Notes: generated by a model not told the origin, from the letters alone. A DNA stretch of 64,000 bases from DASXHZ01 sp036488085 (GCA_036488085.1 DASXHZ010000084.1:1-64000), one strand, 5' to 3'; shown: positions 40,770-51,139, counted from the stretch's first letter. Numbers and translations are program-made.

Positions 40770-42140
40770 CTATAGCGACCGCAGGAAATTGAGGACGTCT
40801 TGTTTTTGCGACGTACTCAACGCGTCGAAGTTCAGCTTCACGGTATTGGCTTCCGATCCGGACGAGGAATGTGCGGAGATCGCGGCCAACAGATCGGTGG
40901 TCCGGCCGTCGTGCAGGAAGAAGATGCGTTGCCCGAGGCCCCATAGCGGAGCGGTGCGGAACTGGTCGCCGCCTGCCGTTCCCTGCGAGACGTTGTCCGC
41001 CAGACCACTGCCCATGTGATGAATCTCCAGATCGGTGTACATCGCCGGCGCGGGGCTGTTCAGGCTCGGCGTGGTCTTCGACTGCGTCGGATCGGTGACC
41101 TGCGCGTTGTGGCAGGTGGTGCAGCCGATCGACGCGAAGAGCGCGCTGCCGTTCGTGATCGACGCGCTTCCACCCGGTGTCGTGGTCGACGGCACCGGCG
41201 GCGCCAGGAGGCGCATGAAGAATGCGAACTGCACGGCGTCGCTGTCGGTTCCCGCTTTGGACGTGCCGAAGTTGGTGTGGTCCTCCGGGATCGGATTGAT
41301 GCGGCACGGCGACGGAAGACCGGTCATCCTGTCTTCCTCCGGGGTGGGCCGCTCCTGCGTGAAGACCTCGTTGCTCACCCCCATCTCGACGTTGTACGCC
41401 TCGCCGGAAAAGAGCCACAGCGACTTGTTCTGAGCCTTCCAGCCGAAGCGGCTGATCGTGCCGTCGTTGCCGTTCCGGTTGAACGTCCCGGCGATGCCGT
41501 ACGGATTGCCCGCTTTCGAAGCCTGCAACGCCAGGAGCGTCGTCTCATCGAGCATCTCGAGCAGACCGGAGCCGAAGACGGGGGTCGGAATCCGGAAAAT
41601 GACGTTATTGTGCGCGATGGCCGAGGCGAAGTTCGGCTGCTGGATGGTGGCGGCGTTGCAGCCGCCTGCGTCCGTCCGCCCGGCGATCGTGAAGAGATCC
41701 TCCACTCCCCCATTCGGCGAGGAGGTGATCGGATTCCCCAACGCGTCGGTGAAGTAGATGAAGCGCGCTTCGCGAACGGGGCCGGTGGGTGAGATGAACG
41801 GAGGCAGCGCGTTCGTCGCGCCGTTCGCGTTTGCATCCGTCACCTGCGGATTGCTAGCGGGAGCCGATCCGCCAACCGCCGGCTGTGCGTGACACAAGGC
41901 GCAGCTTCGCGAGTTGTAACGAGGACCGAGGCCGTCCGGGACGGCGTCGACCTTTTGAAAGCGCGTCTGCCCGTCGTTGAAGAACCGCAGGATGCCGCTT
42001 GGGTTGTCGGCGGCAACGGAGCTGAGAGCACCGCCGGCTCCTGCTGCCCCGCCGCGAACGCCGGGATCGGTTTGCGCCATCACCGGCAGTCCTACGAGGA
42101 CGCCTGTGCACCACACGAGGGCGAGTCTCCGGAGATTCAT
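40770..42140 (-). CDS. Di-haem oxidoreductase (DHOR family), first copy
   Basis: This 456-residue periplasmic protein has a signal peptide (MNLRRLALVWC ... VMAQ) and haem-binding CALCH (80-84) and CTTCH (340-344). It shares most conserved blocks with its neighbour, including the FGSGLLE and LWGLGQRIFFLHDG segments, so the pair arose by tandem duplication. It is the first gene of the operon, transcribed away from tilS. Cytochrome c maturation genes are not in the window. Confidence 0.92.
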   Translation of the reverse strand: MNLRRLALVWCTGVLVGLPVMAQTDPGVRGGAAGAGGALSSVAADNPSGILRFFNDGQTRFQKVDAVPDGLGPRYNSRSCALCHAQPAVGGSAPASNPQVTDANANGATNALPPFISPTGPVREARFIYFTDALGNPITSSPNGGVEDLFTIAGRTDAGGCNAATIQQPNFASAIAHNNVIFRIPTPVFGSGLLEMLDETTLLALQASKAGNPYGIAGTFNRNGNDGTISRFGWKAQNKSLWLFSGEAYNVEMGVSNEVFTQERPTPEEDRMTGLPSPCRINPIPEDHTNFGTSKAGTDSDAVQFAFFMRLLAPPVPSTTTPGGSASITNGSALFASIGCTTCHNAQVTDPTQSKTTPSLNSPAPAMYTDLEIHHMGSGLADNVSQGTAGGDQFRTAPLWGLGQRIFFLHDGRTTDLLAAISAHSSSGSEANTVKLNFDALSTSQKQDVLNFLRSL

Positions 42141-42319
42141 CCAACCTCCTTTGTCGATTCAACCGTGGGCTTAGACGGTCTGGCGCGGCTGCAGTTATCG
42201 CGCCATTCTTCCGTCGGTGCACACCTGAGGAATCAAGGAAAAAAGCTGACAGAATGGCGATTCGGGTTTCCGGTGAAACGATTCTGATTTGTGGTGCGGC
42301 GCGAGGCAGAATAGTCCCG

Positions 42320-43624
42320 GTGTCGCTCGAAGACGTCGTCGCCTCCTTCTTTGCCGATCGTGCGATCCGGCCTTGCCGGCTCGTCGCCGCGGTTTCCGGC
42401 GGATTCGACTCGACGGCGTTGCTGCTCGTCCTCCACGACCTTTGCGGCTTCGACGTCACGTGTGCGCACATCAACCATCACCTACGAGGAGACGAGTCGG
42501 ATGGGGATGAGCGATATGTGCGGGAGTTGTGCGATCGGCTGGGCGTGAAGGTGGTCGTGGCCGATGGGACGCTGAATGACGACGCCGTCCGGGACCGAGG
42601 GATCGAGGCGGCGGCGCGAGAGGTTCGTATCGCGAAGCTGCAGGAGATCCGGTCCGAGTCAAACGCGCAGTACATCGCCACCGCGCACCAGAAGAACGAC
42701 CAGGCGGAGACGGTGCTGATGCGCCTCTTCACCGGCAGCGGACTTGCCGGACTTCGCGGGATTCACGCCGTGCGCGACGACGGCATCATTCGTCCGCTCC
42801 TCGGCGCCACCCGTCCGGAGATCGAGGCCTTCCTCCGCGAGCGCGGCGAGACGCCGCGGAGCGATCGGATGAACGCCGATCCGCGATTCCTTCGGGTGCG
42901 CGTCCGGAAGACGCTGAGCGAGTACGAGCCGTGGGCGGTCGACAACCTCGCGTCGATCGCGGATCAGGCGCAGGAGCGATGGCCCGATGTGGAGCGCGCG
43001 ATCGACGATGCCGAGGATGTGGTCGCGACGAAGGATGAGACGCGCTTCCGCACTTTCCCGGATGATCCGTGGTTGCGGCGTGCTCTGCTGCACCGCCACA
43101 TCCACCGGCTGGACCCAGCGGCGCGCGATGTATCGAGGTCGGATCTCGAACGGATCGAAAAGCACCTCGATACCCTGAAGCGGCTAACAGTCACCAAGAA
43201 CCTGGAGCTGGTACGGTCTCCCTCCCAAATCGTTCTTCGAAAAATCTCGCGCGCCACGCCAGCGTTCGAGTACTCGCTGAACGCCGCCGAGGAGGTACGA
43301 ATCGTCGAAATCGATGCGGCATTCACCGTCGGCAACGATGGCCAACAGTCCTTCATGCTCCCGAAAGGCGCCGAACCCCGCTTCCTCGTCCGCAATCGGC
43401 GTAACGGCGACCGTTTCCATCCCCTCGGCGCGCCCGGGTCGAAGAAGCTGAAGGACTTCCTGATCGACCGGAAGATTCCGGCGGAGCAGCGGGACCGGTT
43501 GCCGCTCCTCGTCTGGAAGGGCGAGGTCGTCTGGGTCGCCGGGGTGGAGATCTCGGAACGCTTCAAAGTTACAGACCACGGTGGCGACCTCTACGTGGCG
43601 ACGATAGACTACGGCGCGAAGTGA
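42320..43624 (+). CDS. tilS: tRNA(Ile)-lysidine synthase
   Basis: TilS modifies C34 of the CAT-anticodon tRNA-Ile to lysidine so that it reads AUA. It has the PP-loop ATP motif SGGFDS, INHHLRGDES, TAHQKNDQAETVLMR and a C-terminal domain with RNRRNGDRFHPLG and KKLKDFL. The start is placed at GTG 42320, giving 434 residues and a normal N-terminus; an ATG at 42254 would add 22 residues. A CAGAAT hexamer lies seven bases before the GTG. It overlaps the next gene by four bases. Confidence 0.93.
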   Translation: MSLEDVVASFFADRAIRPCRLVAAVSGGFDSTALLLVLHDLCGFDVTCAHINHHLRGDESDGDERYVRELCDRLGVKVVVADGTLNDDAVRDRGIEAAAREVRIAKLQEIRSESNAQYIATAHQKNDQAETVLMRLFTGSGLAGLRGIHAVRDDGIIRPLLGATRPEIEAFLRERGETPRSDRMNADPRFLRVRVRKTLSEYEPWAVDNLASIADQAQERWPDVERAIDDAEDVVATKDETRFRTFPDDPWLRRALLHRHIHRLDPAARDVSRSDLERIEKHLDTLKRLTVTKNLELVRSPSQIVLRKISRATPAFEYSLNAAEEVRIVEIDAAFTVGNDGQQSFMLPKGAEPRFLVRNRRNGDRFHPLGAPGSKKLKDFLIDRKIPAEQRDRLPLLVWKGEVVWVAGVEISERFKVTDHGGDLYVATIDYGAK

Positions 43625-44139
43625 TCGAGCAGCTCTTCAGCGCCGAGGAGATTGCACGGCGCGTCGGTGCGATCGGAAGCGCCATCCGCGCCGAGGCGGC
43701 GGACGGCGAAGTCTTCCTCCTCGGCATCCTCAAAGGCGCGTCCGTCCTCCTCGCGGACCTCATGCGCACCATCGACGGCCAAGTCACCTACGGCTTCATC
43801 GACGTCGTCCGCGACGAAGCCGATACTGGCGTCGCCTCGGCGCTCGAGATCGATTTTGTCAGCTACACCAACATCACGGGGCGCGACGTCTACGTCGTCA
43901 AGGACATCATCTCGACCGGCGTGATCGAGAGCTACCTGCTGGCGCAACTGCGGCTCCATGGGCCGAAGTCGCTGCACCTCATCGCGCTGCTCGACCGGCC
44001 GAGCCTCCGCACGGTCGACCTCTCGGTCGACTTCAAGGCGTTCGAGACCGACGGCGGGTCGTACGTCGGCTACGGCCTGGAGCTTGATGCGCATCACGGA
44101 AATCTCCCCTGGATCGGCCGCATCATCGACGCCCGATGA
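43621..44139 (+). CDS. Hypoxanthine phosphoribosyltransferase-like protein with altered PRPP motif
   Basis: This 172-residue protein aligns with HPRT from end to end: the PPi loop ILKGAS, the PRPP region and the C-terminal VGYGLELDAHHGNLPWIG. The PRPP motif, normally VEDIIDTG-like, reads VKDIISTG (residues 93-100), so the first acid is Lys and a second acid is Ser. The flexible catalytic loop also lacks the usual SSYG block. GTG at 43621 overlaps the tilS stop, and the tilS-hpt-ftsH order is a classic arrangement. It is either a functional but divergent HPRT or one that has changed activity. Confidence 0.85.
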   Translation: MIEQLFSAEEIARRVGAIGSAIRAEAADGEVFLLGILKGASVLLADLMRTIDGQVTYGFIDVVRDEADTGVASALEIDFVSYTNITGRDVYVVKDIISTGVIESYLLAQLRLHGPKSLHLIALLDRPSLRTVDLSVDFKAFETDGGSYVGYGLELDAHHGNLPWIGRIIDAR

Positions 44140-44579
44140 CGTTCGCCATCGCGTTGTTCCTCGCCGCCGCAAATCTCTGCACCGTGCCGGCCGCGGTGCA
44201 GCGGGACATCATCCGCAGGTTTCCGGGCTACCGGCTGCCGGCCAGCACGGAGGCGGCAAAGTCGGACGCTCTCTGCCCCTACGTGGTACGCGCCGATTTC
44301 GACTGCAACAAAATGGATGACTACGCGCTACTGATCGAACACAAAGAGACCGGGCGCGTGCTGCTGGTCACCTCGCTCACCTCGAAGAATGGGAACCTGA
44401 TCGAGATCCACCGCGTCGGCGACCTCGGCAAGATCGGCGCGGCGCACGTTGTGCTTGTTGCTCCCCCGAAGGTCAAAGGGGCAACCCGCTGCAAGGCGGT
44501 CGCATTCGGCGATAAGGTCTTGTATCGGGCCGGGAACGATTGGAAGGTCGCCGGCAACCCCAAGGCCGGCAAGCCGTAG
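44136..44579 (+). CDS. Small exported protein, unknown function
   Basis: This 147-residue protein starts with a hydrophobic segment (MTFAIALFLAAANLC) that looks like a signal peptide. The mature part has four cysteines, three in the first half, and a mixed alpha/beta pattern (VVRADFDCNKMDDYALLIEH, GRVLLVTSL). The DFDCNKMDDYA segment resembles a calcium-binding loop or an FG-GAP-like turn, but this is weak. It overlaps the phosphoribosyltransferase stop (ATGA) and lies between hpt and ftsH, where most genomes have no gene. Confidence 0.72.
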   Translation: MTFAIALFLAAANLCTVPAAVQRDIIRRFPGYRLPASTEAAKSDALCPYVVRADFDCNKMDDYALLIEHKETGRVLLVTSLTSKNGNLIEIHRVGDLGKIGAAHVVLVAPPKVKGATRCKAVAFGDKVLYRAGNDWKVAGNPKAGKP

Positions 44580-44582
44580 AAT
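44577..44582 (+). promoter_or_regulatory. Possible -10 box for ftsH
   Basis: TAGAAT overlaps the stop codon of the preceding gene and lies 48 bases before the ftsH start. The same hexamer appears before other genes of the window. No clear -35 was found, so this is tentative. Confidence 0.3.
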
Positions 44583-44630
44583 TCCCCTCAGGCGCAACAC
44601 GTTAGGCAGCGCAGTGTTGGAGGCGATTCG

Positions 44631-46580
<1,950 letters not shown>

Positions 46581-46607
46581 TCCCACCGCTTCACCCCGCC
46601 ATTTTTG

Positions 46608-46659
46608 GCAACCTCCTTGCGATTACAAAGGGCGTAGTCAACGTCACCAAGGAGGTTGC
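46608..46659 (+). promoter_or_regulatory. Hairpin that sequesters the Shine-Dalgarno sequence
   Basis: GCAACCTCCTTG (46608-46619) and CAAGGAGGTTGC (46648-46659) are perfect inverted copies of 12 bp around a 28-base loop. The right arm contains AAGGAGG, which lies seven bases before the ATG at 46663. The left arm equals the anti-Shine-Dalgarno sequence of 16S rRNA. In any transcript that starts upstream of 46608, the ribosome-binding site would be paired, suggesting translational control (thermometer, ligand or read-through dependent). Confidence 0.6.
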
Positions 46660-46662
46660 TAA

Positions 46663-47232
46663 ATGCAGGCAAATTCAAAACTTAGCGTTCGGTTCGGTAT
46701 GGTCTTCGCGCTTGCGCTTCTGCTTTGCGCGCCGATGGCCATTGCTCAGTCCGGACGCGTCACGTATCAAGGTCACGTCACCAGCATGGTTGCTGACGGG
46801 GCCGGCTACCGCGTAATGCTCGACAACGGTGGATATTCGTACTGGGTGCCGTCTGCGACGGTCAGTGACAGGAACATCCGCGTCGGCGATTTCGTCCGCT
46901 TCGACGGCTACGGCAACAACGGTTTGGTCACGGTCGACTCCGCTGCATGGCTCGGTGGCCGGGACTACAACCCGAATTACAACAATCAGCAGCCGATGTA
47001 CTCTGCAGCTCCGATCGGCGTGATGACGGGCGTCGTGCAGAACGTCAACCGCCACTACAACTACGTCACGGTCCGCGACCAGGTGACGAACCGTCTGGTG
47101 AAGATCGACGTCCGCCGCATGGATACGCGGGACTCGGTCAACGTCTGGCGTCTTCGCCCGGGCGACCGCGTCAACGTCAGCGGTGGGTGGGAAAACCACA
47201 ACACCTTCCAGGCTGACCGCGTGTACTTCTAG
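46663..47232 (+). CDS. Exported OB-fold-like protein, unknown function
   Basis: This 189-residue protein has a signal peptide (cleavage near AIA-QS). Two similar halves follow, each with a beta pattern of small-barrel type: GHVTSMVADGAGYRVMLDNG with VGDFVRFDGYG, and GVVQNVNRHYNYVTVRDQ with PGDRVNVSGGW. An Asn/Tyr-rich linker (YNPNYNNQQPMY) joins them. Such halves resemble DUF5666-like or OB-fold modules. Its ribosome-binding site lies in the hairpin described at 46608-46659, and a strong terminator follows at 47257. It is probably a periplasmic binding protein of unknown target. Confidence 0.8.
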   Translation: MQANSKLSVRFGMVFALALLLCAPMAIAQSGRVTYQGHVTSMVADGAGYRVMLDNGGYSYWVPSATVSDRNIRVGDFVRFDGYGNNGLVTVDSAAWLGGRDYNPNYNNQQPMYSAAPIGVMTGVVQNVNRHYNYVTVRDQVTNRLVKIDVRRMDTRDSVNVWRLRPGDRVNVSGGWENHNTFQADRVYF

Positions 47233-47256
47233 GGAAGTCTCTTGGTGAAAACACGA

Positions 47257-47278
47257 GGCGGGCGTGAGCCCGCCTTTT
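47257..47278 (+). terminator. Rho-independent terminator
   Basis: GGCGGGC and GCCCGCC form a seven-bp stem with a four-base loop, followed by TTTT. It lies 25 bases after the stop of the exported OB-like protein gene. Confidence 0.85.
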
Positions 47279-47293
47279 GTGTTTGGCCGCGGT

Positions 47294-47366
47294 TCGTTAC
47301 TCGTGATTCGTTACTCGTTCCTCGGAGTCCGGTTGTTGCTCCGAGTAACGAAATGGCGAGTCACGG
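47294..47366. repeat. Tandem-word inverted repeat before the amidohydrolase gene
   Basis: Two TCGTTACTCG words at 47294-47317 face CGAGTAACGA and CGAGTCACGG at 47342-47366, with a perfect inner stem CTCGGAG/CTCCGAG. The element ends 23 bases before the amidohydrolase ATG at 47390. Its layout matches the elements at 24204 and 31634 although the words differ. Confidence 0.65.
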
Positions 47367-47389
47367 CCGATTTGCTACCCTGTCGCGCG

Positions 47390-48679
47390 ATGAAGAACGC
47401 CATTCGTGCTCTCGCGCTCCTCCTCCTCGCCACCTCGCTCACCGCCCAGCCGAAAACGGTCGTCCTGAAGGCCGACCGTCTCTTCGACGGTACGTCGAAC
47501 GAGATCATTCGCAACGCCACCATCGTCATCACCGGCAACAAGATCGCGGGTATCAACGTCGCCGCACCCGCGGGCGCCGAGGTGATCGACCTCGGCGATG
47601 CGACACTCCTCCCCGGCTTCATCGACTGCCACGTCCACCTCACCGGCCAGGCAGGCGACAACTACTACCTCGACTTCTTCAACGGCGTGATGCGCCAGCC
47701 GACCGAGCAGGCGCACTACGCAGCGATGTACGCGCGCCGCACGATCGACGCCGGCTTCACGACCGTGCGCAACGTCGGCGCCGACGACTACATCGACGTC
47801 GGGTTACGCAACGCGATCAACGCGGGGATCGTAGTCGGACCGCGGATGCTCGTCGCGGTGCACGCGATCAGCGCTACCGGCGGACACGCGGACAAGGATC
47901 CATTCCCGCCTAACGTCGCGCCGCAGGCGGGACCGATCGACGGCGTCTGCAACGGTCCCGACGAATGCCGCGCCGCCGTGCGCTACCAGATCAAGTACGG
48001 CGCCGACGTGATCAAGTTCATGCCGTCGGGCGGCGTGCTCTCGCTGGCCGATCCGGTCGACGCGCCGGAGTTCTCCCAGGGGGAGATGAACGCGATCGTG
48101 GAAGAGGCGCACCATTGGGGCCGCAAGGTCGCCGCACACTGCCACGGCGACGTCGCGGCGAAGATGGCGATCGCCGCGGGCGTCGACTCGATCGAACACG
48201 GCTCGTTCCTCAAGCCAGACACGCTGGCGCTCATGAAGGAAAAGGGCGTCTACCTCGTCCCGACGCTGATGGCCGGCGAAACGGTCGGCGCCAAGGCCGA
48301 CAAGTTTCCGCCCGCGATCGCCGTGAAGGCGCGCGCAGCGCACGACGCGATGTTCGGGATGTTCCGCAACGCCGTGAACGCCGGTGTGAAGATCGCCCTC
48401 GGCACCGACTCGGCCGTCTCGCCGCATGGCCTGAACGCGCACGAGTTCGGGCTGATGGTCGCCAACGGCATGACGCCCGCGGCCGCGCTGCGCGCCGGCA
48501 CGCAGTCCGCCGCCACGCTCCTCGGCATGATCGACCGCGTCGGCACGATCGAGAACGGCAAGCTCGCTGACATCGTCGCCGTCCCCGGCAACCCCCTCGC
48601 CGACATCCGCACCACCGAACACGTCAGCTTCGTGATGAAGGACGGGGTGGTCGTGAAGCGTGTAGGGGCGGGCTCTTAG
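47390..48679 (+). CDS. Exported amidohydrolase, imidazolonepropionase/prolidase-like
   Basis: This 429-residue protein has a signal peptide (AIRALALLLLATSLTA). The amidohydrolase metal sites are present: HVH in FIDCHVHLTG, lysine in YGADVIKFMPSGG, histidines in VAAHCHGD and IEHGSF, and aspartate in ALGTDSAV. The closest known groups are imidazolonepropionase-like and Xaa-Pro dipeptidase amidohydrolases, which cleave dipeptides or cyclic amides. Periplasmic location implies peptide or amino-acid scavenging. It is flanked by an inverted repeat upstream and a bidirectional terminator downstream. Confidence 0.9.
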   Translation: MKNAIRALALLLLATSLTAQPKTVVLKADRLFDGTSNEIIRNATIVITGNKIAGINVAAPAGAEVIDLGDATLLPGFIDCHVHLTGQAGDNYYLDFFNGVMRQPTEQAHYAAMYARRTIDAGFTTVRNVGADDYIDVGLRNAINAGIVVGPRMLVAVHAISATGGHADKDPFPPNVAPQAGPIDGVCNGPDECRAAVRYQIKYGADVIKFMPSGGVLSLADPVDAPEFSQGEMNAIVEEAHHWGRKVAAHCHGDVAAKMAIAAGVDSIEHGSFLKPDTLALMKEKGVYLVPTLMAGETVGAKADKFPPAIAVKARAAHDAMFGMFRNAVNAGVKIALGTDSAVSPHGLNAHEFGLMVANGMTPAAALRAGTQSAATLLGMIDRVGTIENGKLADIVAVPGNPLADIRTTEHVSFVMKDGVVVKRVGAGS

Positions 48680-48690
48680 CTCGGCCAAAA

Positions 48691-48719
48691 AAAGGGGCCG
48701 GCGGAGAGCCGGCCCCTTT
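48691..48719. terminator. Bidirectional terminator made from a family-1 palindrome
   Basis: AAAGGGGCCGGC and GCCGGCCCCTTT form a 12-bp stem around GGAGA, with A-rich sequence before and T-rich after. It sits between the convergent amidohydrolase and subtilisin-like genes and fits both. The core matches the family-1 REP-like repeat with one loop change, so a repeat copy appears to serve as terminator. Confidence 0.85.
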
Positions 48720-48741
48720 CACAACATTTGATGTTCTTTCG

Positions 48742-50037
48742 TTACGGTGCGCTGGTCGCCGCAAGAGCGTCGACACGGCCGCGGCCGAAGAACTGCTCTG
48801 AGCCAATCTGCACGGCGCTCGCAGCGAGGCGCGCCTTAAGCTGGTCAGGCGACATGTGGCCGTACTTGCCGACGATGAGCGCCGCGACACCCGCGACGGC
48901 CGGAGTCGCCATCGAGGTGCCGGCCGCAAAGAAATAGCCGTTCCCGATTCCGGACCCCGGGGCAAGAACCAGGTCGTAGGGATAACCGGCGAGGTCGACG
49001 GCATCTCCGCCGGGTCCGGCCACGTTGACGACGGACCGGCCGTAGTTGCTGTACGACGCGAGGCGGTCAAAATTCGCCAGGTCGATCGGACCGGTCGCCG
49101 AGACGGCGATACCGTTGCCCGACTGCGCCGGAATCTCCCAGATACGTGAGTTCAGGTCGACTCCGTCGTTGCCTGCGGCGCTGATGCAGAGGATGCCGGC
49201 AGATGAGGCCGCGTTCATGGCGCGATTCAGCGCGGAGATCAATGATCCCGCTCCGCCGCCGCCCTTGTTGTTGCGGTCGAAGGTCGCGCCGAGGCTCATG
49301 TTGATGATGTCGACGTGGATGGCGTTCGAGAGGTTCAGGCTCGTCGCGTAGTCAATTCCGGCGATGATGCCGCCGAAGCTGCCGCTGCCGGTGAACTCGC
49401 TCAGGACCTTGACCGGAATGATCTTCGCCTTCGGCGCAACACCCTGCGTTCCGGTGTTGTTGATCGCGGCGGCGATGATGCCCGAGACGTGCGTGCCGTG
49501 GTTGAAGGCAGCCGTCGTCGGCTGCACGCCCTCGCCGGGAACGAACGAGGTGGCGAACGCCGTCAGGATGTTCGGCGCGATGTCGACGTGCGCCATGTTG
49601 CAGCCGGCGTCGAGCACCGCGACGACCGCACCCGCTCCGAGGTTGCCGTTTGCGGCAGCCTGGTCGGCGTGGATCTGCCGGATGTTCCACTGATAGCCGA
49701 AGAACGGCTCGCTGTTCAGTCCGTCGACATGGCCTTCCATCGCGGTCTGGGCGTTCTGCTCGTGGCCGATCCAATTCACTTCCATGTCGGGCGTGACGTC
49801 GTGGACGCCGCCGGCCGCCGCCATGGTTGTGGCGAAGTTCGGGTCATCAGACGTCGCGACGACGATACCGATGCGTTCCATGTTGCGTACGACGGTTCCG
49901 CCCGCTGCGGTCACGGCCGAAGCGAAGGTGGTGCTTCCCGGACCCTGACCGTTTCCGGTGATGACGTACTGATGGGGCGCCGCAATGAGAGAGAAGCTGC
50001 ACAAAAGTAAACCGACAGCTAACGCGACATGACGCAA
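48742..50037 (-). CDS. Exported subtilisin-like serine protease (S8)
   Basis: This 431-residue protease has the S8 triad: Asp in VAVLDAGCN, His in NHGTHVSG and Ser in GTSMATP, with the oxyanion Asn in SAAGNDG. The signal peptide (LAVGLLLCSFSLIA) and an inhibitor-I9-like prosequence (about 25-95) come first. TTG at 50037 is chosen because AGGAGG lies seven bases upstream and gives a normal signal peptide; longer frames have no such site. It is secreted and self-activated by analogy with the family. It diverges from ansA across 83 bases. Confidence 0.92.
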   Translation of the reverse strand: MRHVALAVGLLLCSFSLIAAPHQYVITGNGQGPGSTTFASAVTAAGGTVVRNMERIGIVVATSDDPNFATTMAAAGGVHDVTPDMEVNWIGHEQNAQTAMEGHVDGLNSEPFFGYQWNIRQIHADQAAANGNLGAGAVVAVLDAGCNMAHVDIAPNILTAFATSFVPGEGVQPTTAAFNHGTHVSGIIAAAINNTGTQGVAPKAKIIPVKVLSEFTGSGSFGGIIAGIDYATSLNLSNAIHVDIINMSLGATFDRNNKGGGGAGSLISALNRAMNAASSAGILCISAAGNDGVDLNSRIWEIPAQSGNGIAVSATGPIDLANFDRLASYSNYGRSVVNVAGPGGDAVDLAGYPYDLVLAPGSGIGNGYFFAAGTSMATPAVAGVAALIVGKYGHMSPDQLKARLAASAVQIGSEQFFGRGRVDALAATSAP

Positions 50038-50065
50038 AGGTGGGCCTCCTGTTTCGACTTGGTTA

Positions 50066-50095
50066 TTGAGATGGGTGGAACTCGCAGAGTATAAG
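50066..50095 (+). promoter_or_regulatory. Promoter candidate for ansA
   Basis: TTGAGA at 50066-50071 and TATAAG at 50090-50095 are spaced by 18 bases. They would start transcription near 50102, about 20 bases before the ansA ATG. A second -10-like TATAAA lies at 50106-50111, only nine bases before the ATG, which would give a leaderless mRNA. Confidence 0.5.
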
Positions 50096-50120
50096 CGATA
50101 TCCGATATAAACCATTTCCG

Positions 50121-51134
50121 ATGGGTCAGCGGAAACGTGTCTACGTCGCGTATACGGGCGGCACGATCGGGATGGCCCGCTCGCAGCACGGCTACACGCC
50201 CGCGCCGGGCTCGCTGCAAGAACAGATGGCAGCCATGCCCGAGCTCGCTCACGCGTCGATGCCCGAGGTGACGGTGAACGAGTACGAGCCGCTCCTCGAC
50301 TCGTCGAACATGACGCCGGCGCAGTGGGTAAAGATCGCGAACGACATCGCGTCGAACTACGCCAATTACGACGGTTTCGTGGTCCTCCACGGCACGGACA
50401 CGATGGCATACACGTCGTCGGCGCTGCCCTTCATGCTGCGCGGCCTCGGCAAGCCGGTCATCGTCACCGGCTCGCAGATTCCGCTCTGCGAGGTGCGCAA
50501 CGACGCGCGAGAGAACCTGATCACCTCGCTTCTCATTGCATCGTCGTATTCGATCCCCGAGGTGTGTTTGTACTTTGGAGGAAAGCTCCTGCGCGGATGC
50601 CGCGCGGTGAAAGTGAGCGCGGACGGCTTCGCCGCGTTCGACTCGCCAAATTACCCGCACCTCGGCACAGCTGGGATCGACATCGAGATCAACTGGAACT
50701 ACGTGAGGTCCGCCGACGCAAGCGAGAAGCTGGCGGTGGAGGAGTTCGGCTCGCCGGTCGTCAGCGCCCTGCGGCTCTTCCCCGGCATCTCGCCGGAGTT
50801 GGTCCGCAACGTCCTGCGTCCGCCGCTCCAGGGGCTGGTACTGGAGGCGTACGGCGTCGGGAACGGGCCGGATCAGGATGCCGAGTTCCTCGCCACGCTG
50901 GAGGAGGCGACGCGCCGCGGGGTCGTCATCGTCGACTGTACGCAGTGCCTCGAGGGGGCGGTGAACCTCGCCGAGTACGCTACCGGCTCTGCCCTCGCGC
51001 GCGCGGGGGTGGTCAGCGGATACGACATGACCGCCGAGGCGGCGCTCACGAAGCTCTACCACCTGTTCAGTCGGGGGGGCGACGTGAAGGCAGCGATGCA
51101 ACACGACCTCCGCGGCGAAGTGACGATCCGATAA
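50121..51134 (+). CDS. ansA: L-asparaginase, type I
   Basis: This 337-residue enzyme hydrolyses asparagine to aspartate and ammonia in the cytoplasm. It has the two catalytic threonine motifs AYTGGTIGM and VLHGTDTM and the lysine/serine region GSQIPLCEVRNDARENL, typical of type I AnsA rather than the exported type II. No signal peptide is present. It has no visible Shine-Dalgarno sequence. A BIME-like inverted repeat follows its stop codon. Confidence 0.95.
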   Translation: MGQRKRVYVAYTGGTIGMARSQHGYTPAPGSLQEQMAAMPELAHASMPEVTVNEYEPLLDSSNMTPAQWVKIANDIASNYANYDGFVVLHGTDTMAYTSSALPFMLRGLGKPVIVTGSQIPLCEVRNDARENLITSLLIASSYSIPEVCLYFGGKLLRGCRAVKVSADGFAAFDSPNYPHLGTAGIDIEINWNYVRSADASEKLAVEEFGSPVVSALRLFPGISPELVRNVLRPPLQGLVLEAYGVGNGPDQDAEFLATLEEATRRGVVIVDCTQCLEGAVNLAEYATGSALARAGVVSGYDMTAEAALTKLYHLFSRGGDVKAAMQHDLRGEVTIR

Positions 51135-51139
51135 GGACT

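Noticed and set aside
39342..42140. One gene split by a frameshift
   Set aside because: Both DHOR genes have their own signal peptide and both haem motifs, so they are tandem paralogues.
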